A stretch of DNA of 64,000 bases, taken from a virus. The translations under genes were made by a program, and so were the position numbers. Of this stretch, positions 59,367 through 64,000 are shown one piece after another; position 1 is the first letter of the stretch; the number at the start of each line of letters is the position of its first letter. Below the pieces are notes generated by a model. It did not search any database. It saw only the letters and a list, made by a program, of their open reading frames with translations, and was not told where the DNA came from. The stretch spans positions 62,001 to 126,000 of IMG/VR virus record IMGVR_UViG_3300017987_000006; one strand, written 5' to 3'.

Positions 59367-59404
59367 CTCCCCAGGTCTGGAGAATACTCCCCAGGTCTGG
59401 GGAG
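59367..59404. repeat. Two-copy direct repeat with inverted symmetry
   Basis: The 14-mer CTCCCCAGGTCTGG occurs at 59367-59380 and 59387-59400, exactly 20 bases apart. The second copy extends to CTCCCCAGGTCTGGGGAG, nearly palindromic, which as minus-strand RNA gives an 8-base-pair hairpin. It lies in the leader of the helicase gene, so it may be an operator or translational control site. Confidence 0.6.
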
Positions 59405-59432
59405 AGCTATCCGTTCTTCCAAGTCCCTGAAA

Positions 59433-59774
59433 TTAGAAGCGCCACCAGCTGAAGAAGTCCTCGATCTCTCTACCGGCCTCCCTACATGCTCCTGTAGCGA
59501 TCATGCAGAACAGGTGCTTCGCCGGGCTCCTTCCTTCTGGGATCTCCCGCGGTCGCTCGATATTATCGTATCTGCGTCTGGAATGCTCCATCCTGGGTTC
59601 ACTCCGCTGTACCGGAATGCTTGTTCCTCGTCTCTTCTCTCGGACCTTTTCGCCGCACGACCTGAAATAGTCACACCGCTGACAGTCGTAGGACCCGGGA
59701 TCAAAATACTGGTCCCTACCGTAGCAGTCCAGCTCCCTCTCGGCCGGGTATCGATCGCTGTATCTCAGTCCCAT
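59433..59774 (-). CDS. First gene of the replication operon, Cys-containing
   Basis: A 113-residue protein with six Cys, including CQRCDYFRSC at about residues 31-40 and others near 17, 89 and 97, which may bind metal. The rest is charged and Arg-rich. Ribosome site GGAGGAAG precedes the ATG. As the first gene of a minus operon it may be regulatory, but no family was recognised. Confidence 0.6.
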   Translation of the reverse strand: MGLRYSDRYPAERELDCYGRDQYFDPGSYDCQRCDYFRSCGEKVREKRRGTSIPVQRSEPRMEHSRRRYDNIERPREIPEGRSPAKHLFCMIATGACREAGREIEDFFSWWRF

Positions 59775-59801
59775 TCTTCCTCCTAGAAGTAGTTGATTCA
59801 G

Positions 59802-59823
59802 TGTCGGAAGCCTTATACCGACA
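59802..59823. promoter_or_regulatory. Inverted repeat TGTCGG-N10-CCGACA in the divergent gap
   Basis: A perfect 6+6 inverted repeat with a 10-base centre lies upstream of the minus operon start (ATG 59774). On the minus strand the centre holds TATAAG, a possible -10 box, so this could be an operator overlapping the replication promoter, or a hairpin in the leader RNA. Confidence 0.4.
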
Positions 59824-59845
59824 TTTTCTAGTTTCTTTTGGCTTC

Positions 59846-59875
59846 TTGACGTTTTAGATCTAGGGCGGTTAGGAT
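59846..59875 (+). promoter_or_regulatory. Sigma-70-like promoter, TTGACG-18-TAGGAT
   Basis: TTGACG at 59846-59851 (five of six) and TAGGAT at 59870-59875 (four of six), with an 18-base spacer, lie upstream of the head-region gene starting at 59908. The transcript would begin near 59882, leaving a 26-base leader with CAGGAG as ribosome site. Confidence 0.5.
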
Positions 59876-59907
59876 GTAGGGCATCGCCTCAGACCAGGAG
59901 CTTTAGA

Positions 59908-61140
59908 ATGATCAACGCCCTGCTGGATATGTACGACGACCCCTCCGGCATCGTTCTCAAAGAGAAGGTCGCTTCGCTGGAGGATGTACCGGAGTTTATC
60001 AAGCAGGCTGAGCGCCTGGACCGAGAGACGCTGGACAAGCTACCTGATGACGTCTTCGCCCTGGTCATGCTGGACAGCGGAGACAAGATGCGTAAGTACG
60101 CCTGCACCGACAAGGGAAACACCGCCCTCTCAGTGCTCTACTTCATGGAGACCAAGAACAACCTTCCGGCGGAGGCTCAGAAGACAGCGGCGAAGAATCT
60201 GATGGAGGCCTGTCGATGGTACAGCATGGAGCCCCCCGCCGAACTTGAGAAGACCGCCCTTCTCGGCCCGGCGATGGGAGCAGTAACCCTTGGCATGGGG
60301 GCAATGGAAGGCAACCGCCGATACAAGCAGCGCAAGGCGGCGCTTCAGCAGGGTGCAACGGGGTCGCAGATCATGAAGATGAGCGAGATGGGAGCCAACA
60401 TCATGCCCAAGACCAAGGTACCTGAGAAGACGGCCTCCCTGAAGCCCCACGTCGACATCACGGGCAAGCACCCACCGCAGCAAGTAACCCAGGAGACCGG
60501 AAGGTTCTACGCGCTCACCAAGGAGGGTGGGGCCCGATACCCAATCGACACCATGGGTCAAGTCCAGAAGGCGATCACGTATTTCGAGAAGTACGCCGAG
60601 CGCTTCACACCTCCTGATCGCCACCTCTTCTGTGCGAACGTGTCTCGGAGGGCGGACGAGCTCGGCGTACCCGTGACTGAGAAGATCGCCAAGTACGGAG
60701 CGTCCACCATGGCCCAGGATGCCCCCGTAGCGATTTATCAGCGCCAGAGGATGTTCCGTGAGGGGACCAGCGAGCACGGCCTACTGCAAGAGATGCGCGA
60801 GAAGTGTGCCTCGATCAAGCCCGAGTTCCTGGCGGTCACGCTGGAGAACTTTGATAAGCAGGCGGGGCTGGACAGGCTGTGGGACAACGGTCTGCCAGAT
60901 CCGTACTACTCGATCTTCGGTGTGGAGAAGCGAGCTGAGTACAGCTTCACCACCGCGAACGACACGATCAACGAAACACGCTTGAAACGCTGCGCCAAGG
61001 AGTGTAAGAAGCAGGTCCAAGATCTGTTCAACGAGGATGTGGCGGAGGAATTTTCCAAGGACCCGGTGCAGATTTTCGATTCCCTTCCCCTGGACCAAAA
61101 GCGTATTATCATGCGACTGGCATCCCAGGTCGAAGAATAA
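59908..61140 (+). CDS. Head-region protein, unknown family
   Basis: A 410-residue mostly helical protein. Around residue 112 there is PPAELEKTALLGPAMGAV, which resembles the cargo motif but is internal and followed by a Gly/Ala-rich segment. Residues 200-260 contain YPIDTMGQVQKAITYFEKYA and PPDRHLFCANVSRRADELG. The C-terminus is charged. It is the first plus gene after the divergent gap and precedes genes that look like head components. A scaffold or internal-core role is plausible. Confidence 0.6.
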   Translation: MINALLDMYDDPSGIVLKEKVASLEDVPEFIKQAERLDRETLDKLPDDVFALVMLDSGDKMRKYACTDKGNTALSVLYFMETKNNLPAEAQKTAAKNLMEACRWYSMEPPAELEKTALLGPAMGAVTLGMGAMEGNRRYKQRKAALQQGATGSQIMKMSEMGANIMPKTKVPEKTASLKPHVDITGKHPPQQVTQETGRFYALTKEGGARYPIDTMGQVQKAITYFEKYAERFTPPDRHLFCANVSRRADELGVPVTEKIAKYGASTMAQDAPVAIYQRQRMFREGTSEHGLLQEMREKCASIKPEFLAVTLENFDKQAGLDRLWDNGLPDPYYSIFGVEKRAEYSFTTANDTINETRLKRCAKECKKQVQDLFNEDVAEEFSKDPVQIFDSLPLDQKRIIMRLASQVEE

Positions 61141-61153
61141 AGGAGAGATCACG

Positions 61154-61900
61154 ATGACAAAAGAGAGCAAGGCATTCGGTACGCAGCGCGCCAACAAGCA
61201 GCACCTCGTGCTGGGTAAGGGCGGCGTGGCTGGTGAGGTCGCAGATCTCCGCCGCGACGTGGAAGAGGGCTTTCAGAACAACGAGGAGCGCGCGGGCTTC
61301 CCCGAGGTCGACTGGGTCGATGGCGGCGCGATGTCCGTGGACGGCGGAGACGACTTCGTCATCAAGGGATCGAACCTGCTGCAAGATCAGGAGTTCGACT
61401 CGGTGACGCTGGGCACCGGCAACGCGGCCGTCACCTTCTCGGCGTTGAAGCCGGGCGAGGGCAGCGGGCTCTCCGTAGTCATCGAGCAGGGTGTTGGGGC
61501 TCTGGCGGTCGATCTGACAGACGGGCTTCTGACCGTCACGCTCGCCGCGGCGAACAGTACGGCCACCGAGGTAGCTGCGGCCGTCAACGCCGACTCCGAT
61601 TGTATCGGGGTGATCCTGGCCGTCGCCGGTGGAACCGGTGCGGATGACGTCGTGGTAGCGACCGAGACCGAGTTGACCGGCGGCGTCGGCACCTACGCCG
61701 AGAACAAGGTCCTCATCTCTGGCGTGGAGGCGCTGCCGAAGCAGGAGGCCGACTCGTGGGGCGACGACTCGATCACCGTGAAGACGCCAGATCTGACGGC
61801 TGAGACCGATGCTCGAGCGGAGGGCGACCTGGCCACCATCCGTGTTATGGTGGACGGTAAGCTGTCGCTTCAGGCGACCATGGCGCTGGGCGCGGCATAA
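61154..61900 (+). CDS. Head or decoration protein, beta-rich
   Basis: A 248-residue protein starting at ATG 61154, with AGGAGAG eight bases upstream and a strongly biased, clean codon choice that suggests high expression. Residues 1-45 are helical and charged. Residues 50-245 are beta-rich, including one flagellin-hook-like module (TATEVAAAVNADSDC, then GADDVVVATETELTGG). It sits between the 410-residue head-region gene and a gene before the portal-like gene, so a capsid decoration or structural role is likely. Not a recognised major capsid protein. Confidence 0.65.
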   Translation: MTKESKAFGTQRANKQHLVLGKGGVAGEVADLRRDVEEGFQNNEERAGFPEVDWVDGGAMSVDGGDDFVIKGSNLLQDQEFDSVTLGTGNAAVTFSALKPGEGSGLSVVIEQGVGALAVDLTDGLLTVTLAAANSTATEVAAAVNADSDCIGVILAVAGGTGADDVVVATETELTGGVGTYAENKVLISGVEALPKQEADSWGDDSITVKTPDLTAETDARAEGDLATIRVMVDGKLSLQATMALGAA

Positions 61901-61912
61901 CAGCGAGATCTG

Positions 61913-62719
61913 GTGTCCCGGGACTACGAAGCTGAGCTCCGGGAGGTCCTGGAAAAGACGGGTCAGTCAGCCGGCATCACCAACACGACGGACGAGTCGG
62001 CCGAACACGTCGAAACCACGTCTCCGGAGACAGAGCACACGGAGGCGGAGAAGGTTGTTGTTACGCCCTTCTCCGCCGCCAAGCTCTTTGTGCACCACGA
62101 CACACATCCTCTGGTCTTGGACATCAAGCTGATGGATCAGTATGGGCTCTCGTGGTTCGAGTGGGAGCCCACGACGTTGTGGCGAGAGATCATGGACGAT
62201 TTTCGGACGCCCTCGATCTCGGACCACGTCAAGAGCAAGATCCAAGCCCTACGTACGACGCACATCACAGATAAGGCGTTCGCGAAGTGGGAGACGTTCT
62301 CCGTCATCACGCAGGCACTGAACAACAACATTCCAGACTTCGAGATCATGCGGAGGCCCACCATCTCCCAGCTGTTTGCGGCAGTGGACATGATGACTAT
62401 GGTTCGCAACGATGTCCCGTTCAGCGAGGAGATCGAGTACTGGTGCGGGGCCGCACTGCTGGATGCGGGGGTGGTGTGTGCCCCCCAGCCCATCGCTTTC
62501 TGCCAAGACGCAATCCTGGAGATTCAGGAAGAATTGGGAGTAGAGGTTGACCCAGCTCCCGTAAAGGAGAAATATAGACTATTGCTGTCTGTCCCCGCGG
62601 AGGAGGTGGAGCTCAGGGAGAACCCGGTGGACATCCAGGTGATGAAGCTGATCATTGCCAGGGACTACCTTTCTTTGCGTCGCGGCCAGATGAAAGAACA
62701 GCTGAGGGCCCTACGATGA
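61913..62719 (+). CDS. Head-region hypothetical protein
   Basis: A 268-residue protein with a GTG start. Residues 1-45 are acidic and disordered. Residues 60-265 are helical, with SWFEWEPTTLWREIMDD and a WCGAALLDAGVVC pair of Cys. It overlaps the next gene by four bases. No family recognised; position suggests a connector, scaffold or packaging-related protein. Confidence 0.6.
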   Translation: MSRDYEAELREVLEKTGQSAGITNTTDESAEHVETTSPETEHTEAEKVVVTPFSAAKLFVHHDTHPLVLDIKLMDQYGLSWFEWEPTTLWREIMDDFRTPSISDHVKSKIQALRTTHITDKAFAKWETFSVITQALNNNIPDFEIMRRPTISQLFAAVDMMTMVRNDVPFSEEIEYWCGAALLDAGVVCAPQPIAFCQDAILEIQEELGVEVDPAPVKEKYRLLLSVPAEEVELRENPVDIQVMKLIIARDYLSLRRGQMKEQLRALR

Positions 62720-63597
62720 ATGCATACAAGACCCTGGCCTTTGTAGACGAGCTGGAGAAGCTGGCCCTCGCACCTTCGTTGGTCCAGCGGGCCCTACGGT
62801 CTGGTGTCGGCCGTGCTGTCGTCAGCAACGTCCCGAAGGTCTGGGGCTCTGGTTTCGGGCGCGCGGCAGCGGGAGCCCTGCCTGGGGCGGCCATAGGTGC
62901 TGTGGCAGACCCGCAGGACAGTGTTCGGGGGGCAGTCCTGGGCGGTCTTGCTGGAGCTGGAGCTGGCTATGCATCACCCCTGCTCACGGCTGGGGGTCGC
63001 GCTCGTGCTAGAGAGGCCCTGAAGCAGTGGGGCAGGGAACAGAAGCACTCCTTCGTTGGTGGTGAACTCCCCATCAAAAAAAGCATGAAGCCGGAAGAAA
63101 TCGCGAAACTTCGATCTGCGGAGAAGGCCGGGCTGACTAGTCTGCCGGGCGTAGTCAAGGGGATGGCAAAGAGGCCGCTACAGACGATGAAGGCTGGTTG
63201 GCAACACGCTGGAGGTCTGGGCAAGGCTATGATCGTGGGGGATGTGGCGCTGCAGGCTCCGGGCCTTGTAGACCCAACCACCCCAGAAGGAACGGGGGAG
63301 AAGGCCCTGCGGATGCTCGGAGGGACAGCAGGATTTCTTGCCGGAGGAAAGCTGCCGATGTTGGCTAGCCTGGCCCCCATGGCCGGGCTGGCGTACCTCG
63401 GCGGGAAGGCTGGTCGCGGGATCGATGTGTTGACAGGCGAGAGAGCAAAGAAAAAGAAGATGATGACTGCGGCGCAGCAGGCCGAAGCCGACAAGTTTTT
63501 GCGGGTCAGGCCTACTACTGCTCTCGCTCAGCGGGAGGCGCGGAAACTCGTCCCGGCCGGGTACATCCCGGCTGGGTACGGACCGGGGGTTGTCTGA
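62716..63597 (+). CDS. Putative capsid-cargo protein with FVDELEKLA motif and Gly-rich helices
   Basis: A 293-residue protein. Residues 8-17 (AFVDELEKLA) match the shared motif. Residues 30-95 are Gly/Ala-rich and hydrophobic (AAAGALPGAAIGAV, GAVLGGLAGAGAGYASPLL), with a second such block at about 180-240. The C-terminus is basic, then Pro/Tyr-rich. The Gly-zipper helices could insert in a membrane, as in phage DNA-ejection proteins. It lies just before the portal-like gene, a place where internal and ejection proteins are often encoded. Confidence 0.65.
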   Translation: MNAYKTLAFVDELEKLALAPSLVQRALRSGVGRAVVSNVPKVWGSGFGRAAAGALPGAAIGAVADPQDSVRGAVLGGLAGAGAGYASPLLTAGGRARAREALKQWGREQKHSFVGGELPIKKSMKPEEIAKLRSAEKAGLTSLPGVVKGMAKRPLQTMKAGWQHAGGLGKAMIVGDVALQAPGLVDPTTPEGTGEKALRMLGGTAGFLAGGKLPMLASLAPMAGLAYLGGKAGRGIDVLTGERAKKKKMMTAAQQAEADKFLRVRPTTALAQREARKLVPAGYIPAGYGPGVV

Positions 63598-64000
63598 TGG
63601 ACCTCGGAACAGTTGGCGCTACACGCTTCTCCAGATCTCGCGGCAGGATAACTGGATCTGGAACCAGCGGCATCAGCTATCCGAGCCCGTTCTTCGATAT
63701 CGGGCATACGTACCTGCCCACCACCGTCAAGCAGATGTTCAGGTGGTGTCGGTACTACTTTTTAGTTCACCCGCTGATCAACTCGATCATCTTCAAGATG
63801 GCCCAGTATCCGATCACGGACCTGGTCTATCACACCGACGATCCGCACTTGAAGGACCGGTGGAGGGAGATCTTCGAGGACGTTCTCAAGTACCGCTGCT
63901 TCCAGATGGAGATCGGTCTCGACTTCAACACGTACGGCAACGGGTTTGTCTCAATGTTCTTTCCGTTCCGGAAGATCATTGAGTGCACGAACTGTCATAA
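63597..64000 (+). CDS. Portal-like protein, 5' part only
   Basis: An open frame starting at ATG 63597 (TGATGG overlap) and running off the window. The first 134 residues include GHTYLPTTVKQMFRWCRYYF, HPLINSIIFKMAQYPITDLV, RWREIFEDVLKYRC, and FNTYGNGFVSMFFPFRKII ending in a Cys pair. The YGNGFVS and FPFRKI stretches resemble the region of portal proteins where a conserved Gly-Asn pair sits. It follows head-region genes. Portal is the best guess, but terminase-associated or other connector proteins are possible. Confidence 0.5.
   Translation, partial: MDLGTVGATRFSRSRGRITGSGTSGISYPSPFFDIGHTYLPTTVKQMFRWCRYYFLVHPLINSIIFKMAQYPITDLVYHTDDPHLKDRWREIFEDVLKYRCFQMEIGLDFNTYGNGFVSMFFPFRKIIECTNCH

Noticed and set aside
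59367-59404. Short repeats considered as a CRISPR-like array
   Set aside because: Only two copies with a six-base gap, no unique spacers and no cas genes; the nearby Cas4-like nuclease belongs to a recombination operon.

Overview
The window is part of the genome of a tailed double-stranded DNA bacteriophage, most likely a large myovirus. It has a gp25-like/gp6-like baseplate pair, very large fibre and spike proteins, its own replication and recombination set, and a phage sigma factor. No integrase, lysogeny repressor, tRNA or CRISPR array was seen. The host cannot be named from the sequence. Genes are densely packed, with many ATGA, GTGA and TGATG stop/start overlaps and frequent GTG or TTG starts. 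This argues for long polycistronic transcripts.

Layout. (1) 1-1.6 kb, plus strand: a fragment, a sigma-70-like factor and two small genes. (2) 1.6-37.4 kb, plus strand: the virion module. It holds fibre and appendage proteins, a permuted-papain (YiiX/NlpC-like) enzyme with small membrane proteins, the baseplate genes (16-24 kb), two paralogous 420-450-residue proteins, Ig-like repeat proteins, a PKD-containing giant and a beta-helix tailspike. A small zinc-ribbon gene on the opposite strand, with a divergent promoter region, interrupts it at 24.0-24.6 kb. (3) 37.4-42.1 kb, plus strand: holin-like and spanin-like membrane proteins, then a compact set of genes whose products share an N-terminal motif (roughly F/L-D/E-E-L-E-K-x-A). 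The set includes an SF2/SNF2-type helicase and an inorganic-pyrophosphatase-like polyvalent protein. (4) 42.1-42.55 kb: a convergent gap with a bidirectional terminator hairpin. (5) 42.55-59.8 kb, minus strand: the replication and repair operon. In transcription order it encodes a DEAH helicase carrying a mini-intein, family-4 UDG, a DUF932-like protein, DnaB-like helicase, DnaG-like primase, a zinc protein with an SSB-like tail, family-A DNA polymerase, a RecA-like recombinase, two PD-(D/E)XK nucleases and a RusA-like resolvase. (6) 59.8-64 kb, plus strand: head-region genes that end inside a portal-like gene.

How it works together. The minus operon would replicate and recombine the genome. 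The sigma factor would redirect host RNA polymerase to the plus-strand virion genes, some of which are preceded by a TAGAAT-type -10 box. The most interesting inference concerns the proteins at 14.0, 38.1, 38.6, 40.0, 40.2, 41.1 and 62.7 kb. They differ in their bodies but share the N-terminal motif, which resembles a capsid-targeting tag. I propose that they form a packaged, and probably ejected, set of internal proteins; the helicase and the pyrophosphatase-like protein would be delivered into the host with the DNA. This is inference and needs virion proteomics.
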